The position numbers and the translations under genes were made by a program. This document shows positions 1 through 12,110 of a stretch of DNA of 64,000 bases, piece by piece (position 1 is the stretch's first letter; the number at the start of each line of letters is the position of its first letter). Below the pieces are notes generated by a model. The model worked only from the letters and a program-made list of their open reading frames with translations. It was not told the DNA's origin and did no database searches. This DNA comes from Eretmocerus hayati. Its lineage: Eukaryota; Arthropoda; Insecta; Hymenoptera; Aphelinidae. The stretch lies in contig CM056742.1 in NCBI GenBank assembly GCA_029851415.1, forward strand, positions 192,181,344 through 192,245,343, given 5' to 3'.

Positions 1-1434
1 ACACCAAATGGACTTCTGGTAGGTCGAGGGTCAAAAAGATCTCACATAAAAGTTCGATGTGTGGACCCGAAAAACCAGACATTCAAGAAATTCCTGCCGC
101 ACGAGATAAAGAAATTCTACATCATTGACGGTCTCTATAACGCCATCGGCACTTGTGAGAATGAAATATTTTCCACTAAATTCACTTTGTTTGTAGTGAC
201 CAATGACTTTCCAACAAAGGCAGATGGCATTCTAGGTGAAGACTGGCAAATAAGCTCCAAATCACTAGTGGATAATGAAAAAAATACAATTACCCTGAGG
301 AATCATTTAGGAGGCAGAGTTACTTTGGAACTCAATAAGCACCAGCTGGCTCAGCTGAAACCTAACTCTTTTGATACAAGGGAAATTATGCCCAACAGCC
401 CACCTGGGGTATATTTTGTGGAAGGGCTTAATGTCGTGCCAGGAATATATGAAATGAAAGAAAACGAAAAAATGAAGCTTCATCTGTTCAACGAAACTGA
501 TGATCACAAGCCCATATACAGAGAAAACCTCTGTTTCACTGTCCATGAAGACCTCCCACGGCACTGCGCGGAAAAAGCGTCTAATACGCAGCCGACCAGT
601 CGGGAAAGCCAAGAGGAAGAAGCGTCCAACACGCAACCGTCGGCAAAATAGATATTGAGGTTTATACTGGACAATAGAGTGACTATTGAAGAGCGAAAGC
701 TCCGGCTGAAAGAGCACTACGAAAGAAAACATTTCGACTGCATAAATCATTCAGAAGAATTAAAGGAGCGCTTAGACCGCATCGAATTTCTGAGACAAGA
801 ATTCAAGAAAGACTTGGACAACGTATCCGAGCGCATCTCTCCCGACGTTTCAAAGGAGATTTTCAATATCATCGCAGAGTTCAACGATAGATTCGCTCTA
901 CCAGATGATCCAATGCCTGAGGTAGAAGATGTGGAACACGGAATCACGATGACAACCGATAAGGCTATAAGCACACCATTGTACCGTCACCCAATATCCA
1001 TGCAAGCTGAAATTGAAAGGCAAATAGAAACTCTAGAGAAGAAGAAACTAATTAGGCCAAGCTGTTTGCCCTACCGATCCAATGTATGGCTAGTACCAAA
1101 GAAAATGGACGCTTTGGGTGAAAAAAAGTGGCGCTTGGTCATGGACTCTCGGAAATTGAATGCCAACATTGTGCAAGATGATTATCCACTCCCTTTGAGT
1201 GAGGAGATACTATGCCTTTCGGGAAAAGCCAAATACATGAGCTGCTTTGACATGTCCAACGAATTTTACCAGGTACGCGTAAAAAGGAGTGATATTCCCA
1301 AAACAGCCTTCGAGACGCACAAGGAACACTGGGAATGGTTGCGCCTCCCTATGGGCTTGATGCCTCGCTTTTGCAAAAGTCGAGCGGACGAGAACATCAC
1401 ATCAAAAGTATCATGCAGCAAAAACAGTAAATAA
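1..1434 (+). pseudogene. Truncated Ty3/gypsy pol fragment (protease end to early RT)
   Basis: The frame is open from the left window edge, so the 5' part lies outside. The upstream portion (to 651) ends a retroviral-type aspartic protease, with ILGEDW matching the family's ILGxDF-like C-terminal motif, followed by a linker. The downstream portion (from 655) is in the same frame, separated by one TAG stop at 649-651. It contains the N-terminal half of a reverse transcriptase: the conserved WRLVMDSRKLN and FDMSNEFYQV segments and an LPMGL motif near 1347-1361. Homology stops abruptly after this, before the catalytic YxDD box, and the remaining residues to 1434 look unrelated. RNase H and integrase are absent. 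The encoded protein differs clearly from the gypsy element at 18742-29581, so it is a second family. It would be inactive through the stop and the truncation. Confidence 0.85.
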
Positions 1435-3642
1435 AAGCTGCGAGGTCGTCTGCTTGAACTTCCCACAGTAAACAAATGCAGAAGTGGGGTTAAACGCGTA
1501 TTTTTGTACTGATTGATAAAATTTCGACGTACTTTCGGTCCGAGAGGAGAAAAAATATTATACAGCACTCGGCAGAGAAGTTGCTCATGACAGTGTGATA
1601 TCAAAGTGTGAGTGATAAATTACGTGAACAGCCTTCCGCGTCAGAGTAAAAGGAAAAAAATCCGCGCGTGATTGTCTGTTTGGGAGAAACGATCCGTTTC
1701 GATTTACGCCTTTGAGTTCAGTTTTTATGCCAATTGTCCTTACTGTGTGGCGGAAATATATCGAAAACTGCCCATACCTTTCACGTAGATTGACTAACGT
1801 TTATGCCCGCCTGGGAATTGTTTTTGGATGCCAAATAGATTGGAAAACACCTATAAAAAGTCAGATTGCAGCTATATTTCAACTACTCAGTTTTTAAGCC
1901 AAATTCCGACCTCCGCCGTTTTTGGCTTCGAAATACCAAGTTATGTCCTAATCACGCATGTACAGATCTCTTCGTTACCGCGCGCGGTATCACATTCAAA
2001 CATGCAACGCAATGCCTTATCGCACAGATACATAAGCATTCACATCTCACACATGACGCACCATGCGTGCCCGCCCATGTCAGCGTTCACTCATAACGCC
2101 ATCGCATGTAATCTTGATGTCTAGGGACATTTTGAAACTGGCACTCATATAAATACACACACACACACATACACCGATGAGCGTTGTTACAACTAAAGCC
2201 TCACCGAGAGCGGAAGTAAAAGTGGCTCACTAGATGGCGGTGGAAGTGGTTCCCCAGATTGGAAAGTTGCTCAATGAGAATTGAAGTCAATGCATTGAGA
2301 GCACTAGTATATTCATCTAACTTTTAAAGGTAACGTCAGGATTGCTTCTGGATATTGTTGAAGGGGTAAATAGAGGCCCTGAGGAGTAAGCATGGGTACA
2401 TTAGAGGGAGGCAAAGAGGAGATAAGTATGTTCGAAATTCTTTGAGGTTGGGAAACCAGCCATTCAGCTGTATATAGTAGAGGGTAGTGAGGCAGCGATG
2501 CACCATGCTATATACTTTCGCTGCCTCGCTACCGCGCGGCGTGATATGTACGTGCCCTGTACGCATAGATGTTCCAAGCAGCAACGGCCGCTTGGCAACA
2601 GTCCCGAAAATTAGAAAATGGGGGAATAGGACGCTGGCGAGAAGGAAAAGTGAAAACGGACCCAATCGGTCTTGTGCTGCCCTAAGCGCAGCAGTTTACG
2701 TTGTGACCTCAAGCGTGCCAGAGGCTCCGTCGGCTAGCGCACCAATGAAGTGTCCGATCCACCGCACATCTCGATCTCTATCTCATCATTCCTGTTCTTG
2801 AGTCTGCCCCGTTCTATAATCTGGCGACAGGTCTAATTGAGTTGTTCAGGGTTCATCTGATTTATCATAATTATTATTGAGATAGAGTAGCAGATTTAAG
2901 CTCTTAGAGAGAACTGGCAAGTTCAACTTGGAAAAATTTAGGGCGGAGAAGTCAATCAACATAGAAACTGGATCCATACTTTCATCTGGATGTACTTTGA
3001 GGATCATTCTGTCTGGCATCAAAGCACTTCTCACATAATGCTATTGAATCTTCATTCTCGTTCCCACGAATGAAGTACTTCAACTTCTTAACGTGCCATA
3101 AGTAATCAATGTCCTAGTTGAAATTTGTTCAAGTTTTTGGTTCTCAAATAGTGTTGAGAAACAGATGTATTGTCATAATTCCATATTTCATTTGTTAGTC
3201 ACCCATTAGTTGCTCATTTTGGTGTTTGTGATCCTCTCTTCTTGGAGAGTGGGTGAACCAACTCGAGTAAGGAAAATTCACAATCAAGTTTCTCATCAAC
3301 AAAACCTCAACCTCTCATCAACAAAGAAGTTTCTCATCAACTGAAAACCTTATACTATTAAAAGTAGAGTTGAGAGTCTTTGCATCAACTCAAGTCGAAT
3401 TTCATGAACTAATTCCAAGTTTTGCTATCAAAAACAAAAAGTTGTACTGCTCCAGATTCTGTTGTTTGGGATTCAAAAATGTTTATCTTGGAACATAGCA
3501 CACTGCCGTTCATTTGGGGGGGGGGGATGATTTTTAAGAATAAGATATAGATGAGTGTTTTTGCTTTTTCTACATGTTACTGTTCACATCTTATATTTGT
3601 CAATCTGGGAATTCTCAATCATTGCCATAGCCAAGTCCTGAA
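1435..3642. other. No recognisable gene; simple repeats only
   Basis: This is AT-rich to mixed sequence. Short open frames are present but none shows a recognisable domain or convincing splice structure. A (CA)n microsatellite lies near 2152-2172 and a run of G at about 3517-3527. I recognise no RNA gene. Confidence 0.6.
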
Positions 3643-4435
3643 ATCTTCCCCCCTCCCACTTTACTTTTTCCAAAAGTCTAACTTGGCGAGTAACACCATC
3701 CTTTCCTCCATAACTTCATCTGAGATCAAAGTATGAATTTCAATTCTTGAGGGTCATGAGATCAGGGGAAACATGTCGAGTAACTTTTCACCAAAATCTA
3801 AACGTCAAATAAATGAAGAGAGATTGCAAAATATTGATTTCAATTCTTGAGAGTCATGAGATCAGGAAAAGTATGTCGAGTAATTTTTTTGCAAAATTGA
3901 ATGTGAAATGCATGAAAAATGATTGATTACACAATCTGATTATTATCTCTCTGTAAGTTTGACTCAACTTGAATTACTCACCATCTTTACTGACTTCCAA
4001 ACTGAAACGATCAATGCTAAATTGAATTTTCTCACTTCTGTTTTTTTTTATTGATCTATTATTTGCAATATATTTTAAGGGAAAGAGAGATGGTGAGTAA
4101 CTCAAGTTAAGTCAAACTTACAGAGAGATTATAATCAGATTGTAATGTAATCAATCATTTTCATGCATTTCACATTCAGATTTTGGAAAAATATTACTCG
4201 ACATACTTTTCCTGATCTCATGACTCTCAAGAATTGAAATCAATATTTTGCAATCTCTCTTCATTTATTTCACGTTGAGATTTTGGGTGAAAAGTTACTC
4301 GACATGTTTCCCCTGATCTCATGACCCTCAAGAATTGAAATTCATACTTTGATCTCAGATGAAGTTATGGAGGAAAGGATGGTGTTACTCGCCAAGTTAG
4401 ACTTTTGGAAAAAGTAAAGTGGGAGGGGGGAAGAT
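3643..4435. repeat. Long inverted repeat (hairpin element, 793 bp)
   Basis: The left arm (about 3643-3987) begins ATCTTCCCCCCTCCCAC and the right arm (about 4085-4435) is its near-perfect reverse complement, with roughly 95 bp of unpaired spacer. Each arm also contains two diverged direct copies of a ~105-bp unit, recognisable by TTCAATTCTTGAG followed by GTCATGAGATCAGG. There is no coding capacity. The form is that of a nonautonomous foldback or MITE-like element. No clear target-site duplication is visible. Confidence 0.85.
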
Positions 4436-4472
4436 AGGTTGACTTCGTCATCAAAAGTTGTGATGCATATAG

Positions 4473-5837
4473 GAGTAATTCCGCGCGAAAGCGGACCACG
4501 AATTGCAGACATATCTCAGATTGTTTTTCGACTATTCTTAATCGATTCTATGGTCCAAAAATGAACTTTTCACCCTCTATGGGCTGAAAAAAAAATTTTT
4601 TGTTTCCGTGGGGAATATCTTTGTGATAGTGTTTTTAGGAAAAAATACCAATTTTTTCCAGTAAAATGGGTGTAGTGCCGACTTGAGGTGAGATACGACC
4701 ACGCAAATAGTGGCATTCGAAAGGTCTTTCAAAAATCTATCAAAATATGTCTCGAAAATTTTTTTTGAGGCTGCGGACGCCCCCTATGAGCAAAAAGGTG
4801 AAAAACAGAAAAAATTCATTTCCTCAAAAACCTAATTTTTTAAAAATCTGGAAATCCATATTTCGATGTAAAATTGCGTGTTCTTCCAGATTAAAGTAGT
4901 CCTGATCGGTGTTTTTAGGTTCTACGCTGTTTTTTTTACGTTTTATTAATATTCTCAGCCTTTTCGCTTGAAAAATGAATTTTTCTGCGCATGCGCAGGA
5001 ATTTAGACTGTTAAAACCAATTCCATTGAAAAGTCAAGGAAATTTCCTTTAAAATGACTACTTGGCGAAGTCAATTTTATCTACTTGGCCGAAAGTTACA
5101 TCACATCAATGATGAAGCATCCTCAAGAGGGGTAAATGCAGATCTTGCACGAATTTCCCATTATTATCGTGACTCGAGTAGAAGTGTCATCATTTTTTAG
5201 ACCTTCTAACTTTGGTCCTAGTACATCGAATCGACTTCACCAAGTATAGTCATTTTGAAGGAAATTTCCTTGGCTTTCCAATGGAATTGGTTTTAGCAGT
5301 CTAAATTCCTGCACATGCGCAGAAAAATTCATTTTTCAACCGAAAAGGCTGAGAATATTGATAAAACGTAAAAATAACAGCGTAGAACCCAAAAGCACAG
5401 ACCGGGACCACTTTTTCCTAGAAGTACACGCAATTTTATATCAAAATATGGATTTCCAGATTTTCAAAAAATTAGGTTCTTGAGGAAATGAATTTTTTCT
5501 GTTTTTCACCTTTTTGCTCATAGGGGGCGTCCGTAGCCTCAAAACAATTTTTCGAAACATATTTCGATAGATTTTTGAAAGACCTTTCGAATGCCACTAT
5601 TTGCGTGGTCGTATCTTACCTCAAGTCGGAACTACACCCATTTTACTGAAAAAAGATTGGTATTTTTTCCTAAATCACTATCACAAAGATATTCCCCACG
5701 GAAACAAAAAATTTTTTTTTTCAGCCCATAGAGGGTGAAAAGTTCATTTTTTTGGACCAAAGAATCGATTAAGAATAGTGGAAAAACAATCTGAGATATG
5801 TCTGCAATTCGTGGTCCGCTTTCGCGCGGAATTACTC
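4473..5837. mobile_element. Foldback element Fb1 (1365-bp near-palindrome)
   Basis: The termini are GAGTAATTCCGCGCGAAAGC and its reverse complement. The arms (about 4473-5100 and 5205-5837) pair along nearly their whole length, leaving about 100 bp of spacer. The element is flanked by the 4-bp direct repeat ATAG (4469-4472 and 5838-5841), a likely target-site duplication. Internal blocks include TCGATTCTATGGTCCAAAA near 4542 and the self-complementary CTGCGCATGCGCA near 4986, repeated inverted near 5311. These blocks recur in the elements at 36478 and 58012. No open frame is convincing, so this is a nonautonomous element whose transposase source is not evident. Confidence 0.88.
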
Positions 5838-6030
5838 ATAGGCCATCTCAGTGCGCGCTAGCGCGTGTGCCGTGAGCTGCGCTGTGCGCTGCCCAATTTG
5901 TGGACACACCCTTACCTGCCAGCAAGGCGCTATTGCGCTTCTTAATGATTTCGAAGGATATGGATCGTACTGGAGGATACAGATTTTAGTTGCAGAACTA
6001 TCAAGTATGGAATTCTATATAAATATTCAC

Positions 6031-6555
6031 CTTGTTCATGCAGCTTAAAGCAACACAGAGGTTGGCACATCGCAACTCTTTCATGCCCAGGGCAAGCATG
6101 GAACCAGGCTCAGCTTCATCAGGTATTTGCATCATTTTATTTCGTTCATGCTTGCGTTTCATTTTCAAGGATTGCTTGATGTCTCTGCTACCCATATTCA
6201 CAGCAGCTGCTCGGTCTTTATCTGTGTAAACTTCTTCTTCACGATGGAAATCGCTTCTTCGTCGCCGAAATTTGTTTGTTCTGTGTAACTTCATTCCTTC
6301 CGATGGAATTTGACGGATTTGTTTTGTTGAAAAGCCAAAAATTGGATCACGATCTCCACTCATGTTTAGAGATCTTTCATGTAACTGCATGGATGGAGTG
6401 TTGGGACATCTCATAATGTTCTTGCGATCAAGTATTTGTTTTGTGTGAGACGTCATCGTTCGGTTCGTGGATCTTGAAGAATAGGTTCTATCAAATTCAT
6501 CTTCATCCCGACTTAGGTCAATTAGTAGCATGCAGTCTTCATACACCCCCTCCAC
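6031..6555 (-). CDS. Possible host exon, TPR-protein-like C-terminal end
   Basis: A minus-strand frame of about 175 codons runs from near 6555 to 6031. It is rich in charged residues (RRRRSDFHREEE, KMKRKHERNK) and ends in a helix-like segment, SMLALGMKELRCANLCVALS, followed by CMNK. A GTGAAT donor follows directly at 6030-6025. The last segment resembles the first helix pair of a tetratricopeptide repeat, as in the N-termini of TTC25/ODAD4-type dynein-docking proteins. That resemblance is from memory and only about 30 residues long. The likely start is the internal ATG of MKLHRTNK or an upstream exon. The next exon cannot be found, since the DNA to the left is a foldback element. It could also be a chance frame. 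Confidence 0.35.
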
Positions 6556-7430
6556 GAACTTTCATTCACATTTTATGTGGAAATTTTGATGATTTGAAGT
6601 ATGACCTCAAATCTCGAATCATTGTTGTTGTGCAATGTGTATTTAACAACTCCTCATCTAGCCCCGAACGCGAGAGCATCTAAGAAATCCGGGAATGACT
6701 CCACTGAGGAGACTTCCTTCAAACCTATGAGGTGGGCAAATTTTCTTTCACATTATTGCCACGTTTTTTGGTGATTTGGAGTTTATCATGAGTTGTCAAA
6801 TCACAGGCAGATGGTAGAGTTTGTTTTTGGGCTCGAAATTAGTGATTTCAAAGCATGCTTTTCTATTCAGAGCAGTAATAAAAAATCAAATCATCTGAAT
6901 CTCCATATGAGAGGTAGAAATGGCGGTCAAAATTTCCAAAGCGAATGATTGTTTCCTACAGAAAGAGTCTGTATTATTTGATTATTGTTTTTCCAGATGA
7001 TGGAAACAGTTGGCCTAGCCACGCCGTAGATTTTGCAAGGTCCAGCATTTTTTGTCCTTGTTGTGGTGCTTTCAGGTATGTCTCCTGGGACAATCAGGAT
7101 GAAAAGTTTGAGCAAGCCGTGTTACTTTGATAGCAACGTGACCTCGCCGTATTTCATGTACAGTGGCGTATACCTAACAAGGCAGCTCGTGCACGAACAC
7201 GCTCACACACATACGCTTTCCGCGAGGGAAAAAACTAGCATTGCGCGCGGACAAACAGCACAAACATTTGAGTCCTCGTGTAAACAAAATAAGTGGGCGC
7301 GGCGCGGGTCCCTATTTTTGGCAAGGATGAAGATAACACTTGAATGAATTAAAATAATTAAAAGCCCAGCCAGAATTTGTCCGTCAGAATCTCGCGTCTC
7401 GGGTTGCCTATCGGGAGGAGGTGAAGGGTG
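6556..7430. other. No recognisable gene
   Basis: This is single-copy-looking sequence with small open frames on both strands and a short CA-rich stretch near 7195-7215. I see no domain, RNA gene or repeat structure worth naming. Confidence 0.5.
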
Positions 7431-7550
7431 ATGGGTCGCCCTATGGATCATGGTTGGGTCATGGGTAGGTAGATGGGTGGGTGGGTTGGCGGGTGCTTGG
7501 GGGTTAGTGGTCCGGTGGGTGGGTTGGTGGGCGGATCGATGTACTTGAAC
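7431..7550 (+). repeat. Degenerate GGGT-rich simple repeat
   Basis: The tract consists of imperfect GGGTNGGTGGG units. It creates a spurious Pro/Thr-rich frame on the minus strand. A related shorter tract lies at about 8135-8210. Confidence 0.8.
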
Positions 7551-7589
7551 TTTAGTGATTTCATTGGTAATCACCAGGGTTCAAGTGAT

Positions 7590-7830
7590 CCGTTCCACTG
7601 GATTTCAGTGAAAATTGCTTAAATTTTAGTGGAATTTCATCAAAAATTCAATGGAAATTTCTCTGAATTCTCAATGGAAAGTTCACTAATATTTTAGTGG
7701 AAATTTCACTGAAATTGCTAAAGTTTTGTGGAAGTTCCGCTGGAATTTCAGTGAAAATCGTTAAATTTCCAGTGAAATTTCTGTGGAAATGTCTATCGTT
7801 TTGGTGAAAGTTACTTAAGTTTCCACTGCC
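7590..7830. repeat. Degenerate repeat of TTTCAGTGGAAATTTC-like units
   Basis: Units resembling AGTGGAAATTTCACTGAAAT recur irregularly about every 20-30 bp. Adjacent copies are partly self-complementary, so the tract could fold. There is no coding sense. Confidence 0.65.
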
Positions 7831-8340
7831 CATTGGGTTCTAATGGTTGTCTGTTTCAGTATGATTGCATCTTTGGATGTGAATAACTATTTCGAAATTA
7901 GTGTTTTGATTGAGTCAAACGAAATGGCTAATAACGGTATAGATGTTATTCATTGCTGAAGAGAGAAATATTCGTAGTGATCATTTTTTAATCTAGATGC
8001 AGATTATAAGTGGGATAGGATTCACAAGGTGAATGATCGTAGATTTCTCAATATCCCCCCCACGAATTAAATTGATTAAGCGCCTGTCCAATTTTCTCCG
8101 TCCGGATGCCTCGTATCGTGGTGGCGCCGCAGGTGCTGTTGGTGGGTCGGTGGGTTAGAGGGTTGGCGAATCGGTGGGTACGCTGGGTCTGCATGTCCGG
8201 TGAATTGGTGAGTCCGTGTTGGTGTTGCTGGTGATGACATTTGACTTATCCGTACGGATTAGGCTACTTAGTCGATTTGATGGTCCGATCAGTTGTTCCA
8301 AGATCCAATCAGTCAAAACTTTCCTTTTGGCTGGATGGGC
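7831..8340. other. No gene; part GGGT-like simple sequence
   Basis: Mixed sequence with GGTGGGT-type runs at 8135-8210. Nothing else is recognised. Confidence 0.5.
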
Positions 8341-9331
8341 TGTGGCTAGGGTCGAGGCTGGATCTGGAGCTACGGGTGGAGCTGAGGCTGGGCCTGTGAC
8401 AGAGCTGATGCTGGGACCAAGGCTGGAGCTGAGGCTGGGGTCGATGTTGGGTCTGGGGCTGAGGCTGGGGCTGTGGCTTGGGCTAGGGCTGAGGCCGAAG
8501 CTATATGGCAGCAGCTACATGCAGTCGTTTGAGTCGATTCTGAGACAGCGGGACAGCGCCTCCATCGGAGGCTGTGGTGGTGTTTCCTTCAAATTACATG
8601 GAGAAAACAGCTTAATTGCCGCTAGAGGCGCTGCCCGCCCTCTCAGAGTCGCCTCAAACGACTGCATGTAGCCGCATCCCAGGGCTTAGGCTGAGTCTGG
8701 GGCCAATGTTGGGGCTGAGGCTAAGCTGGAGCGTGGCCGAGGCTGAAGTTGGAGCTAATGCTGAGGCTGAGGCTGAGACTGTGACTGTGACTAGGGATGA
8801 GATTGGGCTGGGGCTTGGGCTGGAGCTGGGGCAGTGGCTAAACTTGAGACTGACGCTGGGTCCGAGGCTGGATTTGGGTCTTGGGCTAAGGCTGGGGCTG
8901 AGACTGAGACTAGGGCTGTGGCTAAGGCTGAGGCTGACGTTGGGGCCGTGGATGGAGCGTGGCTGAAGCGGAGGCTCGGGCTGGGGCTGGGGCTGAGGCT
9001 GGGACTGGGGCCAATGTTGAGGCTGAGGCTAAGCTGGAGTGTGGCTGAGGCTGGGGTTGGAGCTAACTCTAAGGCTGGAGGCTGTGGCTGTGACTAGGGA
9101 TGAGATTGGGCTGGGGCTGGGGCTGGAGCTGGGGCAGTGGCTAAACTTGAGACTGACGCTGGGTCCGAGGCTGGATTTGGGTCTTGGGCTAAGGCTGGGG
9201 CTGAGACTGAGACTAGGGCTGTGGCTAAGGCTGAGGCTGGGGCTGGGACTAGGGATAGGGCCGTGGATGGGGCGTGGCTGAGGCAGGGGCGGAGATTGGG
9301 TCTGAGGCCGTCGCTGGGACTGGCTAACTGA
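8341..9331 (+). repeat. GGGCTG/GAGGCT hexamer minisatellite with 303-bp higher-order copies
   Basis: The tract is nearly continuous degenerate hexamers (GCTGGG, GAGGCT) on the plus strand, with strong G:C strand asymmetry. A longer unit is duplicated in tandem: the segment starting GTGACTAGGGATGAG at 8787 recurs at 9090, an offset of 303 bp, and the whole of about 8690-8990 matches about 8993-9295. Because 6 and 303 are multiples of three, long Ala/Gly/Leu-rich frames arise by chance; I do not regard them as genes. A small inverted-repeat element interrupts the tract at 8515-8671. Confidence 0.88.
8515..8671. repeat. 157-bp MITE-like inverted-repeat element inside the minisatellite
   Basis: The ends are CTACATGCAGTCGTTTGAG and its reverse complement. 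Pairing continues with mismatches for about 50 bp per side (CGACTCTGAGA, then CAGCGCCTC). Its base composition differs from the hexamer tract on both sides, which suggests a later insertion. No clear target duplication can be called in such repetitive flanks. Confidence 0.7.
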
Positions 9332-9937
9332 GCGGTATTCCCAGATACTCACTGGAGATTCAGGAACCTCACTATGCGCAACTTTACACCAACTCAATAG
9401 TTCTCAATCACAGTTACTAGGTTACATCAAGGTAATTATTTTTCCCGAATCCACTGTATTGTCAAATCTCAACGTTAGATTGTTGAACTACAGAGGCATT
9501 TCAAGGGCTCATATCATATCAGAGACACTTCCAAGCCGGACGAGCGTCAGCGAGGTAGGCAATAACGCTAGTGACATGTTAATTTCTCAGCGAGTCCTCT
9601 AAGGAATTGTCAAAGCATTCATGAGAACAGTCCAAAACAGTCGCCTTCTGCTGTGTCGCTCCTATCCTTCACGTGTTACGAGCTCAAACTTTGAATATCG
9701 ACTGCTCGAAAACGAAATCAACAGGCTCCTTGAAATTCCACCAGGAGTAGTATTAGAGATAATTGAAACACCACGCGAATTTTTCGAAGATTCTCTAAAT
9801 TTCAAGAAAACCCTGTGACGTAGCTTAATAATATCAATTTCATCACTTATGACAAACGCTTTTATCTTATTTGAGCTCATTTTGACGCTTGGAATCATAC
9901 TAATTCATCGCCTGTGAAAATCGCGTTCACGTACGGT
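9332..9937. other. No recognisable gene
   Basis: Mixed sequence with only short open frames. No motif or repeat is recognised. Confidence 0.5.
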
Positions 9938-10071
9938 ATTGGAGCCTACGCGGAGGGACCAAAACGTATGTGAGGATGCCGCGTGGCACCGCATCTGGCT
10001 CGGCATACTCGTGGCGTGCAGCGCAAGAGATCGAAGCGTCTAACACGCCTCGATGATGTTGTGCACGTTAC
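9938..10071 (+). repeat. Dispersed repeat X, copy 1, left part
   Basis: This segment matches 63595-63729 in the same orientation, sharing CGGAG followed by GGACCAAAACG or AAACCAAAACG, then GCGTCTAAC and GATGTTGTGCACGTTAC. The match breaks exactly at 10071, where the TIR element begins, and resumes at 13632. Confidence 0.75.
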
Positions 10072-10671
10072 TACGGAAGCCGAGGTGGCTCACCGCTCGC
10101 ACTCACAGCGATACAACTGGAACGCGCGGCGAGTGGTCGGATCGCATAGCGCTCTGACCGCGCGCCACGCGATCTTTAACCCAAAACAACTTATTCATGG
10201 ATTTACACGGGGAAATTATCCACGAGATTGCTGCATTTTCGGATCATATGAGGTGAGTATGCCTGATTTCACCCGACTGTCCATATAATGTTCGTGAGTT
10301 CAGTCCTGACCCACCAACGCAGAGCTATCTATATTCTCCCACGTGTATGAGAGGCCTATTCCAATTCCTACTAAGAATGTTCATGTGAATGGGTTAGTTT
10401 TTACAACTATGTAGGACGAGATGTAAGAAAAATTTTTCTCTCGCATTGTTCAACTTGCACTTCGTAAAACAAAGTCTAGGAGAACGGATTCAATCAGGAG
10501 ATCATATTTGAGCGAGTACCGAGGGGTTCCAGGAGAGCATTGTTTCATTCCATCGTTCCATATCCGTGTAATCGCCGTTTATGAATATTCCGAGCGTATA
10601 CTCAGGTGTCACATATATGTGGCACCATTCCGCAAAGGGTTGAAATAGACTGAAAATTGTTGGATCGTCTC

Positions 10672-11421
10672 GCACGGTGCGCTTCTGAGGAGGATGAGTT
10701 TTTCAAAATTGTCAAAAGAAACTGAAAAGTGGATGTTACTCTACGAAACTTCCTGAGCAGAACCTGATTTTCAGCGAAATCGGATCAGCTCCTTGTTTTG
10801 AGTAGTTATCAAATCGATCATTCCCCATGTATTGCTTATGGAGAAATTTGGCGACTCAACGTTAACTTCGAATCTTTAAAGTTTTCCCGCAATTACTCAG
10901 AAAAGGTGGGTCATAGTAAAATATGTCAGGAATAGTTTTTTATAGATTTTTTGAAGACCTACAAAAAGACGTGGTTGGATGAATCATAAAACTCGAGGGG
11001 ATTGACATATCATTAGTGGAAGCTCAAGTTTCTTACGAAAAGCCTCGCGCCTTCTGCTAATTATCTACTATTCCTTTCAACACCATGGAGGCAGCCTAAG
11101 TTTCTCGATTGATCTCATTACGTCTACTTGTTGTTCTTCAAAAAATCTATGAAAAAATATTCCTTACATTTTTTGCTATGACCCACCTTTTCTGAGTAAT
11201 TACGAGAAAACCTCAAAGATGCGAAGAAAACATTAAGTCGCCAAATTTCTCCATAAGCAATACATGGGAAATGATCAATCTGATAACTACTAAAAAAAAA
11301 AGAGCTGATCCGATTTCGCTCAAAATCAGGTTCTGCTCGTGAAGTTTCATGGAAAAGCATCCACTTTTCAGTTTCTTTTGACAATTTTAAAAATCTCATC
11401 CTCCTCAGAAGCGCACCGTGC
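10672..11421. repeat. 750-bp hairpin nested in the TIR element
   Basis: The arms (about 10672-10962 and 11133-11421) begin GCACGGTGCGCTTCTGAGGA and pair over about 290 bp with scattered mismatches and a small indel. The spacer is about 170 bp. There is no gene. It may be a MITE that landed in the larger element, or a part of it. Confidence 0.82.
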
Positions 11422-11454
11422 TCGTACAACTATAGTTACAATATATTGCATGTT

Positions 11455-12013
11455 AGAATTCTACTTCCTCTTCCTGGGCCAGTGATAATGAAGATGATAG
11501 TAACACTCAACTTGTTTCCAATTCTGAATCTATGAAAGACTGGGTCACACATTTTTCTCATCTTCTTGTCCAATCGGCCCAACTTCGACATGGAGTTCTA
11601 TTTGACATGACGCTCAAATCGATAATTCCAGATACATTTACATAAACGCAAGGACATACAAAGTTGTTAGTTTTACACGAAGAAAATGCATTTGCAAGAA
11701 TGAATCGAATGCCAATTTTACAGCAATTCAACAAATTGATGTGAAATTTTCATATGAAAGTTTTTCGGGCCCTATTGGAAAATTGAAACACTATGATTAT
11801 GATCAATATGTTCTGGAACCGATAACGTATGACAACATATCTCTCACGGATATTCCATCTGTTAAAGAAGGGGATATAATTCTTGGTTCAGTTGGAATCA
11901 TTCAATCCTCCAGTTTTCAGCATGACACACCTGATCGGTTCTCAATTCCCACGAACACGATTATGCTAATTCTTGAGACTAGATGGACAGACTTGGGCTC
12001 ACTTGCCTCGTGA
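11455..12013 (+). pseudogene. Coding-like fragments of unknown function inside the TIR element
   Basis: Two plus-strand frames look more protein-like than background. The first (about 11458-11644) is Ser/Asp-rich and then reads MKDWVTHFSHLLVQSAQLRH, ending at a TAA. The second (11741-12013, 90 codons) contains SLTDIPSVKEGDIILGSVGI. I recognise no family. They may be decayed exons of the element's own gene or captured host sequence. Confidence 0.3.
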
Positions 12014-12110
12014 TTCATCATCCAAGCACGCCACCCTATCATTAATGCTCCAATTATCACTAGGCAATCCCATGAATTTGTTTGTTAGATTTAGTTTTTT
12101 AGATTTAATT

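Noticed and set aside
7203..7574. Pro/Thr/His-rich minus-strand frame
   Set aside because: Product of a GGGT-rich simple repeat; no start context or homology.
8216..9397. Several long Ala/Gly/Leu- and Pro/Ser-rich frames on both strands
   Set aside because: They come from a hexamer minisatellite with periods divisible by three; all frames stay open by composition and no domain is present.
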